From an uncultured Bacilli bacterium (GTDB lineage: Bacteria; Bacillota_I; Bacilli_A; ML615J-28; CAG-313), in the NCBI GenBank assembly GCA_947627685.1, contig CANQWZ010000012.1, forward strand, positions 1-23,829: 23,829 bases of DNA, read 5' to 3'. Made by a program: the position numbers and the translations under genes. Below are positions 14,862-22,097 of the stretch, piece by piece (positions within the stretch are counted from its first letter, which is position 1; each line of letters opens with the position of its first letter). Under the pieces are notes generated by a model. That model searched no databases. It was not told the DNA's origin and saw only the letters and a program-made list of their open reading frames with translations.

Positions 14862-15230
14862 ATGGCAAGTAGAATGAATGAGTTTAGAAGCTTCATAACC
14901 AAATATCCTGGGATTAAAGATGCTGTCGCAAGTGGTACATCAAACTGGCAAAGTATGTATGAGAATTGGGTTATTTTAGGGGAAAACGATCCCATGTGGC
15001 AACAATATAAAGCTGTATCAAATACGAAAGCAAAAACATCTAATAATACTATTGAGGATTTATTGTCACAAACTAGTATAAAAAATGTTATTAATTATAT
15101 CAAAAAAATAGATCCTGATTCCATTAGTAAAACCTTAAACACAGTTCAAAAAGTTTTACAAATAACGCAAAGCTTTAATGGTAGACCAACAGGCATTTAT
15201 AACAATAACTACAATAGTTGGTGGGATTAA
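14862..15230 (+). CDS. ylbD: YlbD-family putative spore coat protein
   Basis: The 122-residue protein fits the YlbD_coat family: an N-terminal helix EFRSFITKYPGIKDAVASG followed by the signature W-Q-x-x-Y-E-N-W-x-x-x-G-E-x-D-P-x-W (WQSMYENWVILGENDPMW, about 29-46). A polar linker, a helical segment (about 70-105) and an Asn/Tyr-rich tail (YNNNYNSWWD) follow. The family is placed in the spore coat of Bacillus; its molecular role is unknown. GGGAGG lies seven bases before the ATG at 14862. Its stop overlaps the next start by one base (TAATG), so ylbD and ylbE are coupled. The pair is adjacent in Bacillus as well. Confidence 0.82.
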   Translation: MASRMNEFRSFITKYPGIKDAVASGTSNWQSMYENWVILGENDPMWQQYKAVSNTKAKTSNNTIEDLLSQTSIKNVINYIKKIDPDSISKTLNTVQKVLQITQSFNGRPTGIYNNNYNSWWD

Positions 15231-15454
15231 TGGTTAAAAGTGTTTTAGATCGAATATATGCTAGTGATATATATACTAATTACTTAAGATACAATCCTAA
15301 ATGGTATATATATTTAAACCAAGACCCTTTAACAATTAATGATTTTGAAAAAGAGGTAAAAACTAATTTAAAAATGACATCATCAGATAAACTTGCAACA
15401 CTAAAAAAACAAATTGATTTTATAAATGGTATGATTAAATATTTCAATAGTTAA
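15230..15454 (+). CDS. ylbE: YlbE-like protein
   Basis: The 74-residue protein matches the small YlbE-like family: NYLRYNPKWYIYLNQDPLTI corresponds to the family pattern of a short helix, R-x-x-P-x-W-Y-x-x-L-x-x-x-P, followed by FEKEVK and a C-terminal helix with repeated hydrophobic residues (KQIDFINGMIKYF). Function unknown; in Bacillus the gene follows ylbD. The ATG at 15230 overlaps the ylbD TAA, with GGTGGGAT as binding site; the open frame back to TTG 15218 is unnecessary. No terminator is obvious before the rpsP promoter. Confidence 0.78.
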   Translation: MVKSVLDRIYASDIYTNYLRYNPKWYIYLNQDPLTINDFEKEVKTNLKMTSSDKLATLKKQIDFINGMIKYFNS

Positions 15455-15461
15455 AAATATA

Positions 15462-15483
15462 TGTCAAGATATTTTACTTGACA
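15462..15483. promoter_or_regulatory. Inverted repeat TGTCAAG-N8-CTTGACA over the rpsP -35 box
   Basis: A perfect 7-bp inverted repeat, left arm 15462-15468 and right arm 15477-15483. The right arm contains the whole -35 box TTGACA (15478-15483). No U-tract follows, so an operator fits better than a terminator. Confidence 0.45.
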
Positions 15484-15506
15484 CTAGTTATAAAATATGA
15501 TATACT
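15478..15506 (+). promoter_or_regulatory. Sigma-A promoter of rpsP-khpA
   Basis: A consensus -35 TTGACA (15478-15483), a 17-base spacer and TATACT (15501-15506), followed by a short leader and a strong site GGAGGT (15524-15529) eight bases before the rpsP ATG. Confidence 0.88.
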
Positions 15507-15536
15507 ATTAGAAGAAAAAAAGCGGAGGTAACAAAA

Positions 15537-15809
15537 ATGGTAAAATTAAGATTACAAAGATATGGATCAAAGAAAAATCCTTTCTATCGTATTGTCGCAA
15601 CTGATTCACGTAATCCTCGTGATGGTAGTCACATAGAGGTTCTTGGCACTTATGACCCTTTAACAAACCCTGTTACAACTAAATTAGATGAAGAAAAAGT
15701 CATGAAGTGGTTAAAAAATGGCGCAAAGCCAACGGATACAGTTAGATCAATATTATCAAAGGAAGGTTTGATTGTTAAATTTTTAGAAGAACAAGCAAAG
15801 ACGAAATAG
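15537..15809 (+). CDS. rpsP: 30S ribosomal protein S16
   Basis: The 90-residue protein is S16, needed for 30S assembly. It carries VKLRLQRYGSKKNPFYRIVA and DSRNPRDGSHIEVLGTYDP near the N-terminus, and the conserved WLKNGAKPTDTVRSIL. Length is normal. It is first in the rpsP-khpA unit, which in Bacillus continues into rimM, trmD and rplS; here the same genes are spread over 7 kb. Its stop is immediately followed by the khpA binding site. Strong promoter and RBS fit high expression. Confidence 0.97.
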   Translation: MVKLRLQRYGSKKNPFYRIVATDSRNPRDGSHIEVLGTYDPLTNPVTTKLDEEKVMKWLKNGAKPTDTVRSILSKEGLIVKFLEEQAKTK

Positions 15810-15818
15810 GTGAAAAGC

Positions 15819-16073
15819 ATGGCTGATATTAATTATGAAAGCATGGTCGCTGAAATAATCAAGCCACTTGTAACCCATCCTGAAGATGTTGTAACTACAA
15901 GCACAACAAATGGTGTAGATGTTTTAGTAAAAGTCACTGTTCATATGGATGATTTAGGACGCGTAATCGGTAAAAAGGGCCGTCTTGCTTTTGCAATTAG
16001 GACTATCGCAAAAGCAGCAGCTGTTCGTCAAAAGCAAAATCTTGATATTGAATTTACTTCAAACGAAAATTAA
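15819..16073 (+). CDS. khpA: KH-domain RNA-binding protein KhpA (YlqC)
   Basis: The 84-residue protein is a single KH domain with the G-x-x-G loop in DDLGRVIGKKGRLAFAIRTI (about 47-66). KhpA binds RNA, pairs with KhpB/Jag and in pneumococcus influences cell division and elongation; these roles are family knowledge. The frame could start at GTG 15810, right after the rpsP stop, but AGGTGA (15808-15813) sits five bases before the ATG at 15819, so I choose the ATG. A strong terminator follows, which separates rpsP-khpA from the genes that normally come next. Confidence 0.92.
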   Translation: MADINYESMVAEIIKPLVTHPEDVVTTSTTNGVDVLVKVTVHMDDLGRVIGKKGRLAFAIRTIAKAAAVRQKQNLDIEFTSNEN

Positions 16074-16080
16074 CAAAAAA

Positions 16081-16124
16081 AGCAATTATGCCTAGCAATT
16101 ATGAAAGTCATAATTGCTTTTTTT
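16081..16124 (+). terminator. Terminator behind khpA with a duplicated 5' arm
   Basis: CATAATTGCT (16109-16118) followed by a run of T to 16124 can pair with AGCAATTATG at 16081-16090 (outer, extended by an A-run to the left) or with an identical second copy at 16094-16103 (inner, five-base loop). The structure therefore has two alternative stems that share one 3' arm. Confidence 0.85.
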
Positions 16125-16136
16125 AATGTTTAAAAT

Positions 16137-16164
16137 TTGTAAATTAAAAAAATATTGATATAAT
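16137..16164 (+). promoter_or_regulatory. Promoter of the ATPase-rimM-trmD unit
   Basis: TTGTAA (16137-16142), a 16-base spacer and TATAAT (16159-16164). This is the only promoter seen upstream of rimM and trmD after the khpA terminator. Confidence 0.65.
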
Positions 16165-16204
16165 ATAACCATAATATATAATGAGATTAATTAACGAGGT
16201 TAAT

Positions 16205-18631
16205 ATGATCCAAGTAAAAAACTATCAGCTTTTAAAAGTAACCAATAGTAAAAATTTCAAACGGATATGTAATGAAATAAAAAAAATAGATAATATTCAT
16301 ATGGTATCTATTGAAAGTAGTAAAAATGTTATGCATATAGAATATGACATATCAACTACTTTAACTAACGCTTTACTTAAAGAATTTGAAGAAGCTATTT
16401 TAAAAGCCATTCATGAATATGAAAAAAAGGCTTTAATGGTTAGAATTGATACTAAAGAAATATATCGTAAAGTCTTATATTTAAAAGGTCTTGATTGTGC
16501 GCATTGCGCAAACAAAATTGAAGCCTTGGCTAAAAAAAGTATTGATCACGAAAAAATCATTGTTGATTTTGCGACAGGTCGCTTTATCATTGAAACTTAT
16601 AGTAAAGCAGTAATTGATAATTTATATAACATAGTAAGTCGCATAGTGCATCGTGTTGATGATAAAGTAGTAATTATCGATAGTAAAACCAAAAGATTAG
16701 AAACTACTGAAGATGTAACTAAAATTGCAAAATCTACCATAATTACTTTTTCTTTAGGTTTAGTTTTTTTTATCATAATATTTATTGCAAGCTTTTTTTT
16801 ACCTAAAGATAGTTATTTTTATTTAACCTATGCTTTGCCATATATACTAATAGGATATCCTGTAATTATGCGCTTTTTTAAAAATTTATCTAAAGGTCAT
16901 TTACTTGATGAAACCTTTTTAATGGCCGTAGCATCCATTGGCGCTTTTTTTAGTAGACATGCCGGCGAGGCGGTAATGGTTGTGCTACTTTATCAAATAG
17001 GTGAATTTTTACAAAATAAGGCTATTAATCATTCTAGACATTCTATTAAAACCCTACTTGATTTAGATGTTAAATTTGCTAAATTAAAACTTGAAAATGA
17101 AGTAACCGAAGTAGATGTTGAAAGTCTAATGAAAGGTGACATTATTATTGTCAATAAAGGGGAAGTCATTCCTACTGATGGTGTTATTGTTAATGGTAAA
17201 ACTAACATTGATACTAAAAATTTAACAGGTGAAAGTATGCTAAAAAGCGTAGAAGTAGGTGATGAGGTATTAAGTGGTAGCGTTAATATGGCTAAAATCA
17301 TTGAAATGCGTGTAACTAAACCATATGGTGATTCAATGATTGCTAAAATTTTAGATTTAGTCGAAAACGCAACTAGTAATAAAGGTAAGGCTGAAACGAT
17401 TGTTACTACTTTTTCAAGATATTATACCCCCGCTGTTGTTTTAATAGCTAGTATTATTTTAATGCTTGGTGGCATGCTAGATTTTACACATTTTAGTTAT
17501 TGGGTATATGTTGCTATGGAATTTTTGGTTATATCATGTCCTTGTGCTTTAGTTATTTCCATTCCTTTATGTTATTTTTCCGCGATTGGCACTTGTAGTA
17601 AAAAGGGTATTTTGGTAAAGGGTAGTAGTTATATTGATGCTTTAAATAAAGTTGAAAATGTCGTTTTTGATAAAACCGGTACTCTTACCAAAGGTGTTTT
17701 TAAAGTGGTTAAAGTAGTACCTAAAGTTGAAGATACTAGTGAAGAAAAATTGCTAAATTTATTAATCCATACTGAATATTATTCAAATCATCCTATTGGT
17801 ATATCAATCGTTGATAATTATGAACGTGATAAAATTTTCCCCGAAATTATTAGTGATTTCCAAGATATCACAGGCGGGGCTAGAGCTGTTGTTAATGGTA
17901 ACAAAATCTTAATCGGTAACCAAAAACTAATGCAAGCCAATCGTATTGATGTTGAAAGTATAAATACTAATAATTTAGTCATATATATAGTTAAAAATAA
18001 AATTTATCAAGGTTATGTTGAAATTGGTGATGCTATTAAAGATGAAGCTAAAGATGTTATTAATACGTTACAAAAACATGCTAAAAAATGCTATATGTTA
18101 ACTGGTGATGAAGAAAGCATTGCGAAAAGCGTAGCCTCAGCTGTTGGTATTAATGGTTATTATGCGGGACTATTACCTCACCAAAAGGTTGAAATTTTAG
18201 AACAAATCAAAGCTAGGAGTACTAAAAAAACCATTTTTATTGGTGATGGCATTAACGATGCCCCCGTTATTGCAAGTGCTGATATTGGTATTGCTATGGG
18301 TAATACGGGATCTGATGCAACCATTGCGATTGCTGATGTCGTAATCATGGGAGATCATTTAAATAAAATAAATGATGCTTTTGATATTGCAAGATATACT
18401 AAAAAGAAAGTTTTACAAAATATAATTTTTTCGTTAGCTGTTAAATTTATTGTTATGATCTTAGCCCTTACTTTTAGTTTTCTTGCCATTAGTGGTAGAA
18501 GATTAGAATTACCACTTGTAGTAGCAATCTTTTCTGATGTAGGTGTATCTGTTCTTGCTATTTTAAACTCCTTGTTAATAATGAAAAAGGGACAAAAAAC
18601 CAAAGAGGTAAAGCCAAATGGAACAAAATGA
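16205..18631 (+). CDS. Zn/Cd/Pb-type heavy-metal P1B ATPase
   Basis: A cytoplasmic-membrane metal efflux pump of 808 residues. A degenerate HMA-like fold without CxxC (about 1-80) precedes a true HMA domain with CAHC (98-101). Transmembrane motif CPC is at 445-447, the phosphorylated Asp489 is in DKTGT, then HPIG of the nucleotide domain and GDGIND (680-685). Lys747 and Asp778 (FSDVG) in the last two helices match the ZntA/CadA (P1B-2) type, which moves Zn, Cd or Pb; copper pumps have other residues there. The frame opens at ATG 16181, but GAGG just before ATG 16205 fixes the start. It ends in UGA and overlaps rimM by 14 bases. A pump here interrupts the usual khpA-rimM order. Confidence 0.93.
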   Translation: MIQVKNYQLLKVTNSKNFKRICNEIKKIDNIHMVSIESSKNVMHIEYDISTTLTNALLKEFEEAILKAIHEYEKKALMVRIDTKEIYRKVLYLKGLDCAHCANKIEALAKKSIDHEKIIVDFATGRFIIETYSKAVIDNLYNIVSRIVHRVDDKVVIIDSKTKRLETTEDVTKIAKSTIITFSLGLVFFIIIFIASFFLPKDSYFYLTYALPYILIGYPVIMRFFKNLSKGHLLDETFLMAVASIGAFFSRHAGEAVMVVLLYQIGEFLQNKAINHSRHSIKTLLDLDVKFAKLKLENEVTEVDVESLMKGDIIIVNKGEVIPTDGVIVNGKTNIDTKNLTGESMLKSVEVGDEVLSGSVNMAKIIEMRVTKPYGDSMIAKILDLVENATSNKGKAETIVTTFSRYYTPAVVLIASIILMLGGMLDFTHFSYWVYVAMEFLVISCPCALVISIPLCYFSAIGTCSKKGILVKGSSYIDALNKVENVVFDKTGTLTKGVFKVVKVVPKVEDTSEEKLLNLLIHTEYYSNHPIGISIVDNYERDKIFPEIISDFQDITGGARAVVNGNKILIGNQKLMQANRIDVESINTNNLVIYIVKNKIYQGYVEIGDAIKDEAKDVINTLQKHAKKCYMLTGDEESIAKSVASAVGINGYYAGLLPHQKVEILEQIKARSTKKTIFIGDGINDAPVIASADIGIAMGNTGSDATIAIADVVIMGDHLNKINDAFDIARYTKKKVLQNIIFSLAVKFIVMILALTFSFLAISGRRLELPLVVAIFSDVGVSVLAILNSLLIMKKGQKTKEVKPNGTK

Positions 18632-19124
18632 ATATATTTTAATTGGTAAAATAATTGGTACTTTTGGTATCAAAGGTGAACTAAAAGTTTATTCGGAAAG
18701 TGATTTTATTGATTATCGTTTTAAAGAAGGAGCAAGCATTTTTATTAAAATACACAATAATTATCAAAAATTAACGATTACATCTTTTAGAATTCATCAA
18801 AAAACGCCGTTAATTAAAGTTAATAATTTAAATGATATCAATCAAGTTGAAAAAATGGTAGGATTAAATCTTTTTGCTTTAAGCAGTGATTATCCCCCAT
18901 TAGAAGAGGATGAATATTATTTAGACGATTTAATCGGCTTATGTGTTTATGATGAAAATCATCATCAGTTAGGTATTGTAAATGACGTCTTAGAAGTACC
19001 TCAAGGATATATCTTAGAAGTAAAAAGTGATACTAACAAAATGCTTATTCCTTTTGTTGATGAATATATTTTAGAGATAGCTTGCGACCATATTGTAGTA
19101 AAGGCGGTTGAATTATGCCCATAA
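18618..19124 (+). CDS. rimM: Ribosome maturation factor RimM
   Basis: RimM binds S19 and helps assemble the 30S head. The 168 residues begin with the family signature IGKIIGTFGIKGELKV (about 8-23). A C-terminal PRC-barrel covers about 95-165, with DEYYLDDLIGLCVYDE and MLIPFVDEYI. GAGGT lies nine bases before the ATG at 18618, within the ATPase frame. It overlaps the ATPase end by 14 bases and trmD by 10, so all are tightly coupled. Confidence 0.94.
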   Translation: MEQNEYILIGKIIGTFGIKGELKVYSESDFIDYRFKEGASIFIKIHNNYQKLTITSFRIHQKTPLIKVNNLNDINQVEKMVGLNLFALSSDYPPLEEDEYYLDDLIGLCVYDENHHQLGIVNDVLEVPQGYILEVKSDTNKMLIPFVDEYILEIACDHIVVKAVELCP

Positions 19125-19846
19125 GATTTGATATTTTAACCTTATTCCCCGAAATGATTGAGGGCTTTATTTCCAGTTCTATCATTAAAAGGGCCATTGA
19201 TAAAAACATATTAACCATAAACATTATTAATTTTCGTAATTATGCTACTAACAAACATTCAACAGTTGATGATTATGCTTATGGAGGTGGGGCAGGCATG
19301 TTAATAAGTGTTGAACCTATCCATTTAGCTATGCAAGATATTGATGGTATTGATAAGGCTTATAAAATTTTAACTTCCCCAAGTGGTAAACTATTAACCC
19401 AAAAACACGCAGAAGCTTTAACAAAACACGATCACATTGTAATTGTTTGTGGTCATTATGAGGGCATAGATGCGCGTATTAATAATTATATTGATGAAGA
19501 AATTTCCATTGGTGATTATGTTTTAACGGGTGGAGAAATTCCCGCTTGTGCTATTATGGATGTTATCGCAAGACTAATACCTGGGGTAATTAGTGAAGAA
19601 TCAATAAAAGGCGAATCCTTTACCATGGGTTTATTAGAATATCCTCAATATACAAGACCCCCCATTTATGATAACAAAAAAGTCCCTGATATTTTATTAT
19701 CAGGTCATCATGCCAATATTGAAAAATGGAAACGTTATGAAGCATTAAAAAAAACTTATCATCAAAGACCGGATTTATTAGATAAGATTAAACTATCAGA
19801 TGATGATTTAAAAATGCTAGAGGAAATAAAAAATGAAGAAAATTAA
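19115..19846 (+). CDS. trmD: tRNA (guanine37-N1)-methyltransferase TrmD
   Basis: TrmD makes m1G37 in tRNAs and prevents +1 frameshifting; it is usually essential. The 243-residue SPOUT enzyme shows FDILTLFPEMIEGF at the N-terminus, DDYAYGGGAGM, and the trefoil-knot SAM site with VCGHYEGIDAR and GDYVLTGGE. The C-terminal domain contains LEYPQYTRP and the WKRYEALKKT helix. The start overlaps rimM by 10 bases, with an AAAGGCGG-type site inside rimM. Its end overlaps the next gene by 14 bases. No promoter is visible between it and the ATPase. Confidence 0.96.
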   Translation: MPIRFDILTLFPEMIEGFISSSIIKRAIDKNILTINIINFRNYATNKHSTVDDYAYGGGAGMLISVEPIHLAMQDIDGIDKAYKILTSPSGKLLTQKHAEALTKHDHIVIVCGHYEGIDARINNYIDEEISIGDYVLTGGEIPACAIMDVIARLIPGVISEESIKGESFTMGLLEYPQYTRPPIYDNKKVPDILLSGHHANIEKWKRYEALKKTYHQRPDLLDKIKLSDDDLKMLEEIKNEEN

Positions 19847-20276
19847 TTTAGTATTATGCCTATTTATCATTTTATTATTTATAACAAGTTGCAATAAAAC
19901 TTTTAAAAAAGAAAAAGCTGAAGTGTTTATCGATGAAATATATAAGTGTATTGAATCAGGTAAACCATATTGTTTGATAGATGTAAGAAAACTAAATGAA
20001 GAATATGCAATAGGTCATTTTAAGGGTTTTATTAATTATGATATTGAAAATGGTAGTGTCAGTGAATTTGTTTACAAAATTGAAAGCATGTATTCAAAAG
20101 ATAAAACCCTTTTTATCATTGATAAAGATGGATCACAAGTTAGTATTTTAAAAGATGCTTTAAAAAAGGCAGGTTATCATAAAATCAATATCTATTTAGG
20201 TGGTTATGATGAACTTTTAAAAGCCAATCATGGTGATTTTGAAATTGAAGTTGGAATCGATAACTGTGGATGTTAA
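19833..20276 (+). CDS. Rhodanese-like lipoprotein lacking the catalytic Cys
   Basis: The 147-residue protein has a signal peptide ending in the lipobox FITSC (Cys20), so it should sit on the outer face of the membrane. The body is a single rhodanese fold: CLIDVRKLNEEYAIGHFKG (about 47-65) matches the family's D-V-R...G-H-I motif and YLGGYDEL (121-128) its C-terminal signature. The active-site loop, normally C-x-x-G-x-R-S, reads DKDGSQ (97-102), so the sulfur-carrying Cys is replaced by Asp. Other Cys are at 39, 47, 145 and 147 (the last three residues are CGC). It is probably a binding or redox protein, not a sulfurtransferase. The start lies inside trmD with an AGAGGAAAT site. Confidence 0.75.
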   Translation: MKKINLVLCLFIILLFITSCNKTFKKEKAEVFIDEIYKCIESGKPYCLIDVRKLNEEYAIGHFKGFINYDIENGSVSEFVYKIESMYSKDKTLFIIDKDGSQVSILKDALKKAGYHKINIYLGGYDELLKANHGDFEIEVGIDNCGC

Positions 20277-20316
20277 AAAAACAACTATAAGGGCAATCCT
20301 TTATAGTTGTTTTTTA
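20275..20316. terminator. Bidirectional terminator between the rhodanese lipoprotein and cvfB
   Basis: The A-run plus CAACTATAAGG (20275-20292) pairs with CCTTTATAGTTG and a T-run (20298-20316), with one bulged T and a five-base loop. The last codons of cvfB lie within the stem. Confidence 0.85.
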
Positions 20317-21155
20317 GTTAAGGTTATTTTGTCATCACTAATTTCAATTAGACGTTTTTTGTAAAGGGCACCAACTGCTCTTTTAAAAGCACTTTTACTC
20401 ATTGGGAAATATTTTTTAATTTCATCAGGTGATGCATTATTACCAAGCATAAGAACCCCACCTAGATTAGTAAGTACTTCTAAAATTACCAAAGAATCAT
20501 CAATCCTAGATAATTCTTTAGGTTTAATAAAACTACCATTAGCTTCATGATCTTTATTGATATGGATAATTTTTACTTCTACTTCCTCACCTAAATGATA
20601 ATTTTTGCGCATAAGACTCTTATGAACATATATATAATTTAAATCATTAGTATATAAAGCAATGCCATCGGTAAATATTTTGGCTACTCTTGCGAAAACG
20701 GTGGTATTTTCCGTTAATGGTGATGGGTTTTTAAAATCAGTTTTACTAATAATCTTAGCTACCAATTGATCTTTTTTAACTTTTAGAAGGCAAGGTAAAA
20801 AATCACCACGTTTAGGCCAATAGGCATGGTTTTTAGGTAAATAGTCACTTGATAATAAAATGTCTTTACTAATGCCAATATTAACAAAAACACCTGCTTC
20901 ATTAATATCACATACTTCAACAAAACCTGGTATTTTAGTGGTAATTAAAGGTTTTTCCATAGTTGCGCAAAGCCTTTTCTTTTGATCATAATATAAGAAA
21001 GCATCAATTACTTCACCACTATTTAATTTTCTTGTGGCTTGATTAAAATGTAAAAAGACATAGGTAGTTAAATCCTTATCAAGAGGACTTAAAGTATAAC
21101 TAATATCGGTTTCTTTTTTAACTATAAATTGTCCTACTTCACCAACTGCTAACAT
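20301..21155 (-). CDS. cvfB: CvfB-family S1 RNA-binding regulator
   Basis: The 284-residue protein belongs to the CvfB/YitL family: several S1-like OB domains followed by a winged-helix domain. The central S1 domain contains GFVEVCDINEAGVFVNIG and LLSSDYLP, another carries VFARVAKIFTDGIALYTN, and the winged helix ends the protein with GNNASPDEIKKYFPMSKSAF and LYKKRLIEI. In Staphylococcus CvfB affects virulence gene expression and binds RNA; the role here is open. The frame stays open to 21257, but AGGAG lies ten bases before the ATG at 21155 and the longer N-terminus is a hydrophobic artefact across the promoter. Confidence 0.88.
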   Translation of the reverse strand: MLAVGEVGQFIVKKETDISYTLSPLDKDLTTYVFLHFNQATRKLNSGEVIDAFLYYDQKKRLCATMEKPLITTKIPGFVEVCDINEAGVFVNIGISKDILLSSDYLPKNHAYWPKRGDFLPCLLKVKKDQLVAKIISKTDFKNPSPLTENTTVFARVAKIFTDGIALYTNDLNYIYVHKSLMRKNYHLGEEVEVKIIHINKDHEANGSFIKPKELSRIDDSLVILEVLTNLGGVLMLGNNASPDEIKKYFPMSKSAFKRAVGALYKKRLIEISDDKITLTKKQL

Positions 21156-21186
21156 AAATATTTTTCTCCTAAATAAAACTACTACC

Positions 21187-21195
21187 ATTATACCA
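21187..21195 (-). promoter_or_regulatory. Extended -10 promoter of cvfB
   Basis: On the minus strand TGGTATAAT (21195-21187) is a full extended -10 element, while no good -35 box is present. It lies about 30 bases before the cvfB start. Confidence 0.7.
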
Positions 21196-21243
21196 TATTT
21201 ATAAAAAAATAATCCGATATTTAATAAATTAAAAATATATAAA

Positions 21244-21272
21244 TTGACAAAAAGCAAATAGATTAATATAAT
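21244..21272 (+). promoter_or_regulatory. Sigma-A promoter of the methyltransferase gene
   Basis: A perfect TTGACA (21244-21249), 17-base spacer and perfect TATAAT (21267-21272), the best promoter in the window, followed by GGAGGA (21279-21284) ten bases before the ATG. Confidence 0.9.
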
Positions 21273-21293
21273 ATAAATGGAGGAAAAAGAAAA

Positions 21294-22046
21294 ATGAAGA
21301 ATTTAAATGGTTATATTAGAAAATTAGAAAAAGGGATGGAGGATAAACTATTCTTTTTAAAACACATAGATATTGAAGAATATTCTTTAATTGTTGAATT
21401 TGGTTGTGCTAATGGTCGCTTATTACGTAGAATAGAACCGGTTATTAACAAGCAAGAAACCAAATTAGTAGGTTTTGATATTAATGAAGAAATATTAGAA
21501 ATTGCTAAAAACATTTCCCCCGAAATGACTTTTACTTCTAAATGGGATGAAGTACTAAACTATCTTAAAGAAACCAAAAAGAAAAGTTTAATTATTTTTA
21601 GTAGTGTATGGCATGAAATATCGGCTGATTATCATGAAAAAATCTTTGAAGAAATGAAAAAATTTTCTTGTATTGTCATCCGTGATATGAAAGCACCAAT
21701 TACTGGTGCTGAACCAATTGATGCACCAACTAGAGAAAGAATAAAAAAGATGGTGCCTGAGTGGCAATTTAAAGAATTTGAAGATAAATGGGGTCGGATT
21801 GATAACAAAAAAACCCTTTATCGTTTCTTATTAATGTACACATATTTAGATAACTGGGAAAATGAAATTAAAGAAGATTATTTCTCAACGCCATGGGCTG
21901 AAATTAACTGGGCTTTAGAAAAAGACTTTAGTATTATATATTTAAATTCATATACACTTGAATATAAGAAAGAAGAAATTGCGCGTATTTTTCATCATAC
22001 TATGCATGATATTACTCATCATCAAGTTATATATGTAAAAAAATAA
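21294..22046 (+). CDS. Class I SAM-dependent methyltransferase, substrate unknown
   Basis: The 250-residue protein has a Rossmann methyltransferase core in its first half: motif I LIVEFGCANGRLL (about 32-44), an acidic end to strand 2 in LVGFDINEEIL, and IIFSSVWHEIS for strand 4. The region after about residue 140 (helices with MYTYLDNWENEIKEDYF and TPWAEINWALEKDF, then FHHTMHDITHHQV) is not shared with common tRNA or rRNA enzymes that I can name. It seems specific for the substrate. It is alone, divergent from cvfB, under a consensus promoter, so it is likely to be well expressed. No terminator is evident before the rplS promoter. Confidence 0.75.
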   Translation: MKNLNGYIRKLEKGMEDKLFFLKHIDIEEYSLIVEFGCANGRLLRRIEPVINKQETKLVGFDINEEILEIAKNISPEMTFTSKWDEVLNYLKETKKKSLIIFSSVWHEISADYHEKIFEEMKKFSCIVIRDMKAPITGAEPIDAPTRERIKKMVPEWQFKEFEDKWGRIDNKKTLYRFLLMYTYLDNWENEIKEDYFSTPWAEINWALEKDFSIIYLNSYTLEYKKEEIARIFHHTMHDITHHQVIYVKK

Positions 22047-22062
22047 TAAAAAGCCGTATTGT

Positions 22063-22091
22063 TTGCTAAAAAGATAAAAATATGGTATAAT
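22063..22091 (+). promoter_or_regulatory. Promoter of rplS
   Basis: TTGCTA (22063-22068), a 17-base spacer and TATAAT (22086-22091) with extended TGG directly upstream. Confidence 0.8.
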
Positions 22092-22097
22092 ATCTAA

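Noticed and set aside
16170..16178. CATAATATA upstream of the metal ATPase as another sigma-K-type site
   Set aside because: There is no AC at 16 or 17 bases upstream, and a sigma-A promoter explains the gene; kept as a caution about chance matches.
21156..21257. N-terminal extension of CvfB as a membrane anchor
   Set aside because: The hydrophobic stretch is translation of the promoter region; RBS and the family N-terminus fix the start at 21155.
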